This document shows, piece after piece, positions 1 through 11,838 of a stretch of 64,000 bases of DNA. Positions within the stretch are counted from its first letter, which is position 1. Each line of letters starts with the position of its first letter. Source of the DNA: Branchiostoma belcheri (lineage: Eukaryota; Chordata; Leptocardii; Amphioxiformes; Branchiostomatidae). The translations under genes were made by a program, and so were the position numbers. The notes below the pieces were generated by a model that saw only the letters and a program-made list of their open reading frames with translations, ran no database searches and was not told the DNA's origin. The stretch covers positions 382,884 through 446,883 of the forward strand of contig NW_017804420.1 of assembly GCF_001625305.1 (NCBI RefSeq), given 5' to 3'.

Positions 1-220
1 ACAAAACAAAGTTGCCCCCTGAAAGGACAAAATGAAGTTGCAACACCACCTTCTGAAAAAAGGCATGCTACCAAATCTCCAAGTAGATGTTGAGGTGATT
101 AAAGATTGTCATGTTTTCTGAGTGAAAGCCAAACTCACATACCTGACTCACAGCCACTGTAGCCTTCCAAAATATAGGCAAAACAAACTTCATTCTCACA
201 TCATATTTAGGGGTCTTTCA

Positions 221-650
221 TCCATCAATCCATGCACCCATCCATCCATCCTTTTAATCCATCCACCCATCCAACTACCCATCCATCCACCCATTACTAC
301 CAACTACTCACCCAGATATGCACCCACCCACCCATCTGCCCACCCATCCATCCATCCATCTGCCCACCCGTCCATCCAACCATTCATCCATCCATTCCAC
401 ACACACACATCCATCTGCCCATCCATCCATTCATTCCGCCCACACACACACACACATCTGCCCACCCGTCCATCCAATCATCCATCCATCCATTCCACCC
501 ACACACACACGCATCCATCCATTCCACACACACACATACGCTTCCATCCACCCACCCATCTGCCCACCCATCCATCTACCCACATGTCCATCCATCCATC
601 CATTCTGCCCCCCCACACACACACACATCCATCCACCAACCCACCCACCC
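221..650. repeat. (CATC/CACC)n tetranucleotide array
   Basis: About 430 bp of degenerate CATC, CACC and CACA units. Long open frames through it (His/Pro/Ser-rich on one strand, Trp/Gly/Met-rich on the other) are artefacts of the repeat. Confidence 0.95.
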
Positions 651-1095
651 AATCAACCAGAAGAAACTTCAAGATATAAGCTTTGTATAGCTCATCAGTC
701 TTACAATTGCAATAGTCTTACACCAGTCTTTGTGAACCTCACCAGTCTTACATAAAGTACACAACAGTGGAGGAATTCCAAACATCACTTTACTATACAA
801 CAACCTATGTTCACTGAAATAAATACATGTACAATCAGATATGTACCGCAAAAAGAACAATATACGTCTTCTCAGTTTAATTAACACTTCAAACAGTTCA
901 TGCAGAGGATTTGTAAAGTTATTTTGTTACAGTGTTTCCTGCACTGATGATACAATTTCATCTAACAGAAACATGCAGTCATTTCACTCACCAAATTTGG
1001 TAGTTCCCTTTCTCCGTTGTATTTGTGCAATTCAAAAATTGTGTCCTGTACATTTCATAAAACATAAAACAATATGCAATATCCTCTATAAAAGG

Positions 1096-1140
1096 GGATT
1101 TCTTCAATCTGAAACTGATTGTTTCAGATTGAAGAAATCC
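1096..1140. repeat. Perfect 20-bp inverted repeat (hairpin)
   Basis: GGATTTCTTCAATCTGAAAC is followed by 5 nt (TGATT) and then its exact reverse complement. The stem can extend by AAAAG/CTTTT past one mismatch. Confidence 0.85.
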
Positions 1141-2049
1141 ACTTTTCACAAAGTATTAAAGGTATTATCTTGTCTTTGCAACTTAATCATAAGTAGATGT
1201 TGGTTTTAACTGTTATCATAAGGAAAAACAGATTTTTCTGATTCCAATGTGTTGGGTTAATTTTCTGTAGACATATTTTCAAACTGGATACTATCCCTTA
1301 CTCTTTACATCCTCAATATCATAATTTCCAAAACTGTGGCTCTAAACAGCATCCAAAAATATTTCACGGTGAGTTAGGCAAATCAAAAAGAACTGATAGC
1401 AGGGTTAACTCATACTGAAATCAACAAAGATACATAATCTGAAGGATTACTAAAGTAGAATTCTACACACACAAAAAAACAATAAGTTATAAGTTACAGC
1501 ACTGCAACTTTCATTTAAAAAAAGGTCCTATCAACTAAATTTGCAGTAAAACTTTCAAACCATGATTCGAGAAAAGTTTTTGTACCCATGTACTCAGCAC
1601 CTAATAAGTTTCTATCCCATTCACACAGTAACTCTACAAAACTACTCTGGCCATAATGTCAACATTTTGATCATCAGCAACAATGTAAATGTTCTCTGTT
1701 TCTGATATGTACTCTGGAACTGCTGGGTCATAATAGCAATAGATTTTGCAGCAAAAATGGTATCAACTATTCAACTTAGATACAGTACATTCCTGCTTGT
1801 TACAGTTACAGTGGAAGCATATTATAAGCTTTGAGTTGAGATGAAAGGTGGGTTTGGTGAAAACAAAAGGCTCCACCCCTGTGGCATAGCCAAAAAACAA
1901 GGAAAAGCGATCTTTCATTTAGGTAGGTAAAATTAAAAGGTAAGGGTTGATCTGGCAGAGGTTGAGAAAGACTGAAGAAGCTGAAAGCCATATTCATAAT
2001 TGATTCGTAAACTTCCATATGACATGAACATACATGTAACAGGATATAC

Positions 2050-2310
2050 CAGTGTTCTAGCCAGCCTTAAGTTAAAATTGTTTCCATCATCTCAAATTTG
2101 TTTGCCATAGCATATTGAGTGCCTCTGGCCCAAGGTGTTGAAACGCTATGTCCTGCATTTTGAGGGGCAAATGTTGCTGGCAGACTAAGCTTTGTTTAAT
2201 GACATCTCTTTCTATATCTCTACATGCCAATTTTTGTCAAAGATGGCCAAAATTTTGTCCGTAATGAGCAGCAAAATTCTTTCAAATGAAGGATGCTGGC
2301 CAGAACACTG
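2050..2310. mobile_element. hAT-type MITE with 8-bp target duplication
   Basis: The ends are inverted repeats (CAGTGTTCTAGCCAGC on the left, complement CAGTGTTCTGGCCAGC on the right). The element is 261 bp and flanked by the identical 8-mers GGATATAC at 2042-2049 and 2311-2318. An 8-bp duplication and CAG ends fit the hAT superfamily. It has no coding capacity. Confidence 0.85.
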
Positions 2311-3238
2311 GGATATACCCACAGTAATGTGTACCTGACAACACAAGGAACAGTGACTTGTCCTATCATAATGTACATGTATGCCATTTAGCTGCCTATC
2401 AACTACATTGTACCAAGTCATGTTTTCTCCTAGCAGCATTAACTGTATATTTCCTACATACTTTAACGTTCTCATTCACCACAAAAATATCTTTTGTTAC
2501 AGTACATACAGTTCAGTATTGTATTGCTATTGGTAAATACATGTACGCGTCATCTACATTATAGAACCTGTATGTGTAACACCTTAATATGGCTACTACT
2601 ACATACATACTACATATGTAATAGCCTTTTTTAACAATAGATGATTTTCATTTTGTTACAGTCGGTACTAGTAGTTTGTAGAACACTTAAATGTAGACCA
2701 TTTGAGATTTTGTAGAATTTACAAAACATTTCATCAAATTGACTTAGTTCAGAAAAAGATTGGTCTGATGGAGTTAGAAAAGTGTAAGAAGTAAGAAAAA
2801 GCAAACCTAGAAATACATGACAATATTGAGATACTGTCAGTTTGGATTGACAAATAAAACTTTCCCTGGTATGAAATCATCTCTGATGTTGGCAGTGAAA
2901 ATAACTCGCATAACAGAATAAAATAAATTACTGTATTGCTTCTTGAGAAGATTGTTATTTCTAAAGATGTTCTGCAATACATTGTTACAGATTATTGTAG
3001 TTAAAGACTCCTGTCTTCCTATACATGTATACCCCTGGCCCTATTGACTTTTTTTAAGGAGTTTGACCTACCATAATTTGAAATAGAGAAGTTTGTTCAC
3101 ACTTTGTTTTTGTGCATTGTATAATTATGCATCAAATTTTCCATTTTTCTGAAATTGCCCGCTTTGGTTGGTTACGGAAGTAAAAGTCTCCATGTGGAAG
3201 TTCAGTTTCTTTGTCATCATATGCAGCAATTGTACCAG

Positions 3239-3570
3239 TAGTGTTCTAGCCAGCCTGAATTTTTTCCAGTCATCTCAATTTTGTTATAATTGTTGTTGAT
3301 ATAAATTATAATATATGTCGAGTGCCAAACGCGACAATCCTAGGGTCCCCAAGCTCCCCCAGGAAATTTTGAAATCTTCTTTGAAACTCTATTTCCTGCA
3401 TTTTGAGAGACATTTTTGGTAGACTAAGTTTAGTTTAAAGACATCTCTTTCCATATCTTTACATGCCAATTTTTGCCTGTCAAAGATGATACATTGGGCA
3501 AACTTTCTGTCCGTCATGAGCTACAAAATTTCATCAGATGACAGAAAGATGGATACTGGCTAGAACACTG
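3239..3570. mobile_element. Second copy of the CAGTGTTCTAGCCAGC MITE
   Basis: Same terminal repeats and clear internal similarity to 2050-2310 (shared blocks around CCTGCATTTTGAG and ACATGCCAATTTTTG), with a longer centre. The target duplication is no longer evident, so it is probably older. Confidence 0.75.
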
Positions 3571-4267
3571 CATTGTATTGTACAAAGCTAATCATTACTG
3601 ACACACAAAATACCCCTCACAAAAAACACCTTTACAATGTTCCTTTACATTTCACTGGTTCAATATCATTTATATGATACAGTTGCACGAGAAGTAAAAT
3701 GTATATGAGATTTACTGTACTTATATACATAAACATGTACACGGACAGATGTCACTTCTAGCATTGGTCACTTTGAATTTCAAAAGACACTGGAAACCTA
3801 AAAAAATCTACTTAAACTTTGATCGTCACATTTCAGCTGTGGCTAGATGTACAGTAAAACCATGCTTTTTTCTGCATCGTGATATCTTGCTATCATAACA
3901 CTTACAATTTAAGGGATGTTTGCCTAAAAAGTTAAGTGAATTTTCCAAAGTCCAAGCATCTTTTCAAATTTACAAGTGATCCAAGTGACACGTATCATTG
4001 ACTCTAGCAGCTTTAATTCAGCAATAGCAGAACAACAAACACCTGGTATAACAGGCAGGGCATGATATGATAATTACATCCAAACCAACCTCTCGAAAAC
4101 CATCCACACAACAGAAAGTCACAGTCAAGGTTGTTTCTGCAGAATTTGGCTGAAAGTCTTGTAGTTAAGTACCCAAAACGATGACAAGATGCAGAATTGT
4201 TGCAGTGCAATTTCATTTTCTGCAACTAGGACTTTAACTCAGCCTCATGATTGATATTAAATAGAGA

Positions 4268-4620
4268 AGGCTGTCCTCTCAGCCAATCAGATAGCTATCC
4301 TCTCAGCCAAGCAGTTTTCCTCTCAGCCAATCAGACAGCTATCCTCTAAGCCAATCAGACAGCTATCCTCTCAGCCAATCAGACAGCTATCCTCTCAGCC
4401 AATCAGACAGCTATCCTCTCAGCCAATCAGACAGCTATCCTCTCAGCTAATCAGACAACTATCCTCTCAGCTAACCAGACAGCTATCCTCTCAGCCAATC
4501 AGACAGCTAACCTCTCAGCCAATCAGACAGCTATCCTCTCAGCCAATCAGCCAGCTATCATCTCAACCAATCAGACAGCTATCCTCCCAGCCAAACAGAC
4601 AGCTATCCTTTTACCAAATA
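4268..4620. repeat. 24-bp minisatellite (CAGCCAATCAGACAGCTATC type)
   Basis: About 14-15 imperfect copies of a 24-bp unit. Most units contain CCAATCAG, a CCAAT-box core. The array lies about 320 bp beyond the TMEM72-like stop codon, so it may be in its 3' UTR. Confidence 0.9.
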
Positions 4621-4937
4621 AGACAACAAAATGTCTATAAGTTCAAAAGTCATTTGTTACATTTCTACAGCAAACTCTTATCATGTCTAAGTCAATTTTG
4701 ACTCACCATTCATGACATTATTCCTACCACCTGTTATTCCTACCATCGCATCAACAATATACAGACCCTATCCTTTCATCAGCCCTCCTTGTCGTTTCTT
4801 TTCTAGCATCCTCCAGCTTTCAAGGAAGGGCATGATTGAGAAGATTTCAAAACCAGATAATTTGTAGATTTGATACGTTTATCTTTTTGACCCTTTTTCT
4901 CTCATAAATATTCTGTGAGCTCTGGCATGGGCGTTTG

Positions 4938-7900
4938 TTACTGTCTGTTAGGAATGGCAGGTGCAGTTTCGTCTGTGGCGTCGATGTCTCCGTCTGCCTC
5001 CAACTCTTCATCATACTTGTCCTCTGAGGGGAGCTCGGTGGAGATCTGGGCCGACCCAATCTCATCAGCGGGGGAGCCCGGGGTGAACTCAGCTGGGTCC
5101 TCAAATCTGTGTGTGGCAATAATGTGAAATCAAATCATCTTACTTTTCGTCTGCAGAAAAAGCATGGTACCACATTTTTTCTGGTACCAATCAATCTAGC
5201 GCTCTAGAATAAAAGTAAGCCTAGCCCTTGAAAGCCCTATAAAATAATGATACAGCCATGAAGGGAACAAGTATTAATTTGGTAGGTACAGTTTTAAACA
5301 CTTTGGACTGTTTTGGGAGAAAGAAAGTTGGTGTACAGATACAGATAAGTGGACAATAAAAAAAACAAAAGTAAGACGTTTAAGAAGAACAGAACAGATT
5401 ATCTGTGGTACCTCAACAACACGTTGACAGAATATACTGTGCCTATACTTGACAGGTTTCGCACATATCGTGCAGTATGTTCTGCTAACATGCTTTGGTC
5501 AACCGATTACAAGACAGCCAGAGAGAAGGGGGGAGAGAGAGAGGGACGATAAACAGATAGCGAGACTGACGCTGAACATGACAACTATTGAAGCGAAGTG
5601 CAGTACCCCTCCCACCTGCTGTAGGCCTCCCCCTGCGCCGACTCTCTCGTCTGCTCATCACGGTGTTTCTTATAGGTCCTGCCCATGTACAGCAGTCCAC
5701 TCAGGATCAGGAACAGGCCTGCATGTACAGGGAGGAACAAGGTTAGAGCTTAGGATCAAGAACAGACCTACATGTTCAGGGAACACAGATTTCAAGACCC
5801 CATCACTCCAGTAAAAATCAAATGACTTGATTCCCCAAGTCCCAGTGCAGACTCGACACAAACACACATACTATCAGCTACTGCGACCAAAAACAATATT
5901 TCTGTCCCAGAAGTAAATGATATGATCACACTCCATGGGCATGTATTTCACTCAACACAAACACACAAACTATTATTTCACACAACCAAAAACAACATTT
6001 TTATCCAAGAACCAGAAGTAAATGATTTAATCACATTTCCACTGGAATGTTTGACTCAACACAAACTCTTATTTAAGGACCAAAAACAATATTTTCATTC
6101 CATAAGTAATTTACTTAATCACATCCCACTGGTATGTTTGACTAGACACAAAACACACAAACTATCATTTCACATGACCAAAAACAATACTTCTGTCCCA
6201 GAAGTAACAACAGCTCAGTACCTGGTATGACTGCCATCCAGCGGGACACAGTTGGAGGGTTGAGGAAACAGACTTTGACATAAAATGTCATTTAATCACA
6301 TTCTACTAATATTTCTACTCGCATGTTTGACTCAACACAAACACACAAACTATCAATTCACACAACCAAAAACAATACTTCCAACAGCCCAGCTCCCAGT
6401 ACCTGGTATGACTGCCATCCAGCTGGACACAGGGTTGGAGGGTTGAGGAAACAGACTTTGACATAAAATGATTTAATCACTTTCTACTGGCATGTTTGAC
6501 TCAACACAAACACACAAACTATCAATTCACACGACCATAAACAATACTTCCAACAGCCCACTACCAGGTATATGACTGCCATCCAGCTGGAGACAGTTGA
6601 GGAAACAGACTTACTTAAATGATTCAATCACATTCCACTGGCATGTTTGACTCAACACAAACACACAAACTATCAATCAACACAACCAAAAACAATACTT
6701 CCAACAGCCCAGTACCTGGTATGACTGCCATCCAGCTGGACACAGGGTTGAGGAAACAGACGATAGACAACAGGATGTAGAGGATGGCTTTCTTCCAGTT
6801 GTCGATCCACATCACCACTCGCCACACCTTGTGGCATGCTGTCCCCTCCCTACAGGTTCACAGAGCATAGGTCACTCTAATACATGCTGCTGTCTTATCA
6901 TCATCTTATATGTTAATGAAATTATAAATCATACTGGCATAACATTGTCTCAATAACAATATAATGCTTCTCGATAGGGATTATTTAAGTATATATCGTA
7001 CTTCAAACTAGTTACTACAGATCAATGAAGTACATGAAATGTATGTGACTTACCCACAACATGCACATTTGTCCAGCAGAAATGTGGCTTCCAAGAAAGA
7101 TGTGACAATAGCTACAATTCTGGGAAAAAAAAATACTAGTCATACTTTTGATCCAATCATAAACTACTAGTACCTCCTTGCAAAAAGGTATCTGGTAAGT
7201 ACAATGTACATACACAAGTTTTGCAATATACAAAAGACCAACAAACATTTGAAGAGCTCAAAATACCACCTGCATATGCAGGTTTTGAAAAATGCAGGTA
7301 AAATTGGGCTGTGGAGGTATTTCTGGTGTCTACCTGCACCTAACCTGGGTTTTTTTTTTGCTGTATTGACTGTCATGACCATAAAAGAAATAATGGCAAT
7401 GGTTTCTGAACAGTTTCATTGTGATCCATAGGTCCTAAATTCTAAATAGTGCAAGTACTTTTTAATGTTACCTACCTGCGTAGAAAGAACATATTTCGAG
7501 CCCTGCACAGGTACAAAGTATACGTAGTGTAACAGGAGCCTGAATATCAAACAAGTTTCATTAGAAAAGAACGTCTACTCACATCAGGTACAGGCCGATG
7601 CCTATATTTATTGATGTTATCGTCTCAACTCCAACACCCCATAGTACTGTTGGTGAGAAAAAAATATGTTTACAAGTCAATTACAACTAGAGAAGTAACA
7701 TTTGAAAAGCAAATGCATAATGTTTACCTTCGGACTTGGTCTGCTCTGTTAATTCTTACTCAAACACATTCACATACTCATGTACCACTAGCATATGGTG
7801 ACAGGAGCAGAGCAGACCATGAAATTGCAACATTATGTAACCCAACACCAGTCACCATGGTGACAGATGTCAACAAATCATGGCATTGGTCATGTCATAG

Positions 7901-10690
7901 GTCACTGTTTGGAGAAGAAGAAGAGGAAGAAATGGAGCAAAAACAATATGTTTTCCTTTGGCAAACATAAATATATTTTTCACACATCTTGAACTTCTTG
8001 GATGTTAGTCTGAGTCAGATGCAGTGTAGCCAAACCGGAACCCACCCTTACCTTTGAAGAGACTTACAACAAGCTTGTTGGAGGACTTTCTATAGCCTCA
8101 TCGATCCTGAGGTATTGACCTGTGTTCTGCACACACAGGTGGAAAATACATGTACCCTCCAACCACTTAGCAAACATTCCTGGGAGACTCTGGATCAGGA
8201 CTTAACCCTCAGCACACTTAAGTTGCCGTTTGGCTACCACTTCTCTATTGGTTACAGGTTAGGCAGCATGGAGAAGGTTAAAAATGTGTCTTCTGCCAGG
8301 ACTCTATACCGACTTGCAACCATCTGTTCTCCTCAGTTTTAATGTTGTAGTATGTTAAAATCAACCCTATCCCACAACATTCGTGAGGCAAAAATATCAT
8401 GACAGAAAACGGTTCCTTGTTTCATCAGGTGATGGAAGCTCCCGTGTGTTTCATAGTATGTTATTTTAAATGATTGTTCACCAGTTGGGAAAAGATGACA
8501 TTTTCCCAACTGCTCAGAGGGATTTTAAAACATGCTTCTGATACTGTTGAAATTTTCAGCCCGGGATTTGAGAGAAAAAATGAGCACATTGGCAATCCTA
8601 TGAGCACAAACAAAATTCTGTTGTTGCTAGTAGAAACCTCAAAAGTACATCATGACGTCAAAGCTATAATTTCTTTTGGGATATGGTTGAAGATGCCAAA
8701 AGGACACATAGTACGATATAAATCTGCCCTTGTGACTAAAAATAACTGAAGTTGGTAGGAGGCCAAATTTTGAAGTAGAGGCAGACTTTATCTCAGTACT
8801 GTCTCCAAATACTGGTAAATATATATATAATGAAACTTTATTGCATGTTCATTCCCCGGGGGGATAAATGCACAGATGTACAGAGTACAATGTACTAGAG
8901 AGTACTACAACAATAGTGATATAGAAAGGCTAACATCGGGTCTAAGGTATACAATGCTAAAAAAGAAATATACATATATAAAGGGATACAGATCTAAGGT
9001 CTAATGACTTCTTCTCTCTTTTTGAAACATTTTGAAATATACTTACATACTTCATTGATGACGTCTATATTCGTACATGATATGATATATTTAAAAGTGT
9101 CTTCCTTTGATAATGTTTTACATTTTTTGTCGAACTTAATTGAACTGAACAGTGATTTACGTTCGTTATCATATAATATATGTAGTCAAGCATAAAATGC
9201 GATTCATCTTCAATACAAGAATTATTACAGAATTATATAATGTGGTATGCACTTTGTCTTCCGTGCACCCAAAATTGCACCTAATTTTTTTTAAATTGTG
9301 GATACAATGGCGCAACTACAGTTAGGTACAAAATGTATAGATATTTGTATAGGAAAAAAATCTGCTGTATGCAACTGCAGTACATGTTAAAAATTTTGGA
9401 GTTAGCTACACAATTTCAGATTCCAGGTCTGAAGAGGACAGAAAGGTTTGTAAATTTGTTTTGCCTACAAAATCCTGTAAGTCTTTATTTGATGTTGTGC
9501 ATGCCAAAGGGCAATGACAAGAAAGAACAGGATCAAAGAAGAAATGTTTCTGATCTAGGTGTTGAAATGCAATCTGAAACTCAGACACAGACAATTACTT
9601 TCTGGTGTTTTTCAAGGCTCGAAAGTCGAATTGCCTTTGTGCACGTAAAATAGGAGGGGTATCATTCAGAAAATCGAGCTAAAATATGACACCTTACGAC
9701 CATGTTTGTTTACCTTCTGGTATTTTGTAGTGGCACCACAAATTGAGTGTCCCTCATGTATGCTGTTTTATTGCCAATCATAAATATCAGAAATGTAAGA
9801 ATAATGGTGGAAAAATATTGAAAAATGGAAGTACATGTAAATGACAATCACATTAAGAATTTTCCTCATAAATGTCACACAATGTCCCTTTACAAACTTG
9901 TGGTTCCAGTAAGCATTATCTCTCCATCTTAATACACTTCCCTTGGGGACAATTAGGATACCAAATGTAAACAAACTGGACTATAAAAACCTGGCCCAGG
10001 CACGTGCCGGCAATTTACCAAGCTAAACATCCGGTAAAACAATTAAGAGCGAGCTGTCAACACTGAATATTTACATTTTTCACCTGCGCAAATAGTGTAT
10101 ATACACACGGCTTGAGGTAAAGCCCTTTAATTCAACTGTAAGTGCATGTTTATCGAAGATGGCGGCACGTCAAACTACGTGGTAACGTAAAATATAACAT
10201 GTCAAAGCTGGATTCAGCTTGGTGTAAGGGAAATTTAGGCTAGGGTGTGGCGTAGGGTGTAGTGACGACAGTGGACATGTGGGACATGTGACGATCCTAA
10301 TTTTGACGACGACGGTTCCGAATGCAGTGGGGGAGGGAGAAAAGGCGAGGTTTCTAAAATAAAACTGCCCGCGGTCTGTTTCCATGCCCCGTCACGGTTG
10401 AGTGAAAATATGCAGTTTGTTCATAATTTATAGCACCAAAATAGTGTGTAACATGGATGATTTAGGGACCTACGAAATGTAAACACTACGTCGTGTGAGA
10501 TAGGGGAGGGAGGGCGATATAAAAAATATGGCACAACCAAACCTCGTGTGGTGGCCACACAAACCATGATCCGACTTGTCATTGAAGCTAGGTCAAATCG
10601 CCTTCCCTTCTACTCACCTATCGCGGTCAGGATGCCGAATATTCTCGTCACCAGGGTGTAATACGTCCACATCCACGTGCACTGGACCAT
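4938..10690 (-). CDS. TMEM72: TMEM72-like four-pass membrane protein (6 exons)
   Basis: Spliced minus-strand gene with exons 10690-10618, 7646-7583, 7119-7054, 6849-6716, 5718-5616 and 5106-4938 (stop at 4940-4938). All junctions are GT-AG, phases fit, and the total is 609 nt, giving 202 aa. The N-terminus (MVQCTWMWTYYTLVTRIFGI), the GVGVET motif, the EATFLLDKC segment and the block LSIVCFLNPVSSWMAVIPG each line up in order with vertebrate TMEM72. Hydrophobic segments fall near residues 9-31, 36-59, 88-111 and 110-125. The C-terminal tail (about 148-202) is strongly acidic and lacks membrane segments. The family's molecular function is not established; it is known as a multi-pass membrane protein. 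The protein is shorter than human TMEM72 (about 275 aa), mainly in the cytoplasmic tail. The fourth exon's 3' end is duplicated in the following intron (see repeat at 5880-6770). No TATA box was recognised upstream. Confidence 0.85.
5880..6770. repeat. Tandem array of about 165-180 bp units that include the end of a TMEM72 exon
   Basis: Units share blocks such as TTTGACTCAACACAAACACA and AACAATACTTCCAACAGCCC. At 6218-6275, 6398-6455 and 6562-6610 each unit also carries a copy of the 3' end of the exon at 6849-6716 (minus strand: codons for CFLNPVSSWMAVIPG) plus its splice donor. The true exon end is the last member at 6716-6761. The lower part (5880-6200) has only the intronic portion. Confidence 0.85.
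7680..7972 (+). mobile_element. Interspersed repeat family R1, copy 1
   Basis: About 290 bp beginning ACTAGAGAAGTAACATTTG and ending in a GAAGAAGAGGAAGAAA run followed by AACAATATGTTTTCCTT. Other copies lie at 18938-19175, 46150-46215 (partial), 48405-48690 (minus) and 60608-60912. The non-coding sequence and multi-copy nature suggest a MITE or SINE-like element; ends were not resolved. Confidence 0.75.
8340..8460. repeat. Repeat with inverted partner at 11205-11370
   Basis: The stretch from TATGTTAAAATCAACCCTAT through AACGGTTCCTTGTTTCATCA recurs as the reverse complement at about 11270-11365. Class unknown. Confidence 0.65.
8815..9190 (-). mobile_element. Possible LINE 3' end (minus strand)
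   Basis: Read on the minus strand the stretch ends with a GGGGAATGAACATGCAATAAAG-like tail, which resembles the AATAAA-bearing 3' ends of non-LTR elements. No reverse transcriptase domain is visible. Weak call. Confidence 0.35.
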
Positions 10691-11399
10691 TTTCGCTGTC
10701 GTCCCGTGCCTGCACTACCTCCGGTTGGCGCCAAAACTTCTTGGCATTTTTGTTGTGTTGTCAGAGTCGTCGTGTTTCACTGCCGAGCATCTCGTGACAA
10801 ATCTACCCGTCAGGTCACGGGCACCGCAGCAAACGTAACAGATCCTACACAATTAAAACACGACAGGTCGCTCATCATATTTCAATTTAATATTTGTAAA
10901 GTGCAAAAATTTATATCATATTTATATTATGGTTGTCAGCATATTCATTGGTGATTATGTGCGAAATAATGCGGTGTTTTCAACATGAGACTTTGTTGCG
11001 ATTTGATGCGCTCAGGGTCACCGGCGGCCTGATAATACAATCGTGTCGTTGTATTGCACGTTTTAGGACTAACATAGTGCTTACTTTTTAGCATCGTGAT
11101 ATTTAGTGGATAGTTGCGTTTTTTGACAGCATTTCTTACTTGAAACGTTTACAATAGCCCCAAACAAGTTCAGCACGTGAGGATCCCTGTATCTATAGGC
11201 ACCATCAATAGATAGGACTTCAGCCTACCGAAGTCGATGAAACCAAGGAGCTTCCATCAACAAGGTATAGAATGTCCTTGATGAAACAAGGAACCGTTTT
11301 CTGTCATGATATTTTTGCCTCACAGATATCAGGATGTTGTGGGATAGGGTTGATTTTAACATACTGCAACATAAAAAGAATTATGACCAGAATATGAAA

Positions 11400-11585
11400 A
11401 TTGACTTCAGTCTAAATCCAATTTGAGCGCCTTGAGATCGCTTTGGGGTGGAACCAACCAATGCCGCAAAAGACAGTATCAAATTGGCCAGGGTGGCTAA
11501 TGGTTACAGTCTGGCAAACGGATACTGCCTGGCCAATCTGATGCGTCTTTTGCGCCACCTGATCTGCTTGGAGATTAGCCAACTA
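11400..11585. mobile_element. CTCCAAGCAG-family MITE copy
   Basis: It contains ATCAAATTGGCCAGG, GGCAAACGGATACTGCC and a right end CTGCTTGGAGAT, as in the copies at 35237-35351 and 52690-52875. The left end is degraded. Confidence 0.5.
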
Positions 11586-11838
11586 GTATGTCATAACAGA
11601 CATAGAACGGAAGAAAACAAGAAACAAAGACCCAAACACGAACTCCCTTGTGTGTGGAACTTCCCTGTTTTATCTTTTAGGGTTGAAAGATGTCGGTCGT
11701 GTTGAGACTGCATGAAAACACGAGATAAACTTGACGCCCAGTATGTAGCCTGAGACCATTTCAACGAATGTAGCTCAACGGTGAAGGTGTGTGATCCAGT
11801 GTAAGTAGAGAAGTTGGTGTACACGGCAGTCAGCCGCC

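Noticed and set aside
122..755. Several long His/Pro/Ser-rich and Trp/Gly/Met-rich open frames
   Set aside because: They are produced by the CATC/CACC tetranucleotide array and have no splice or start context.
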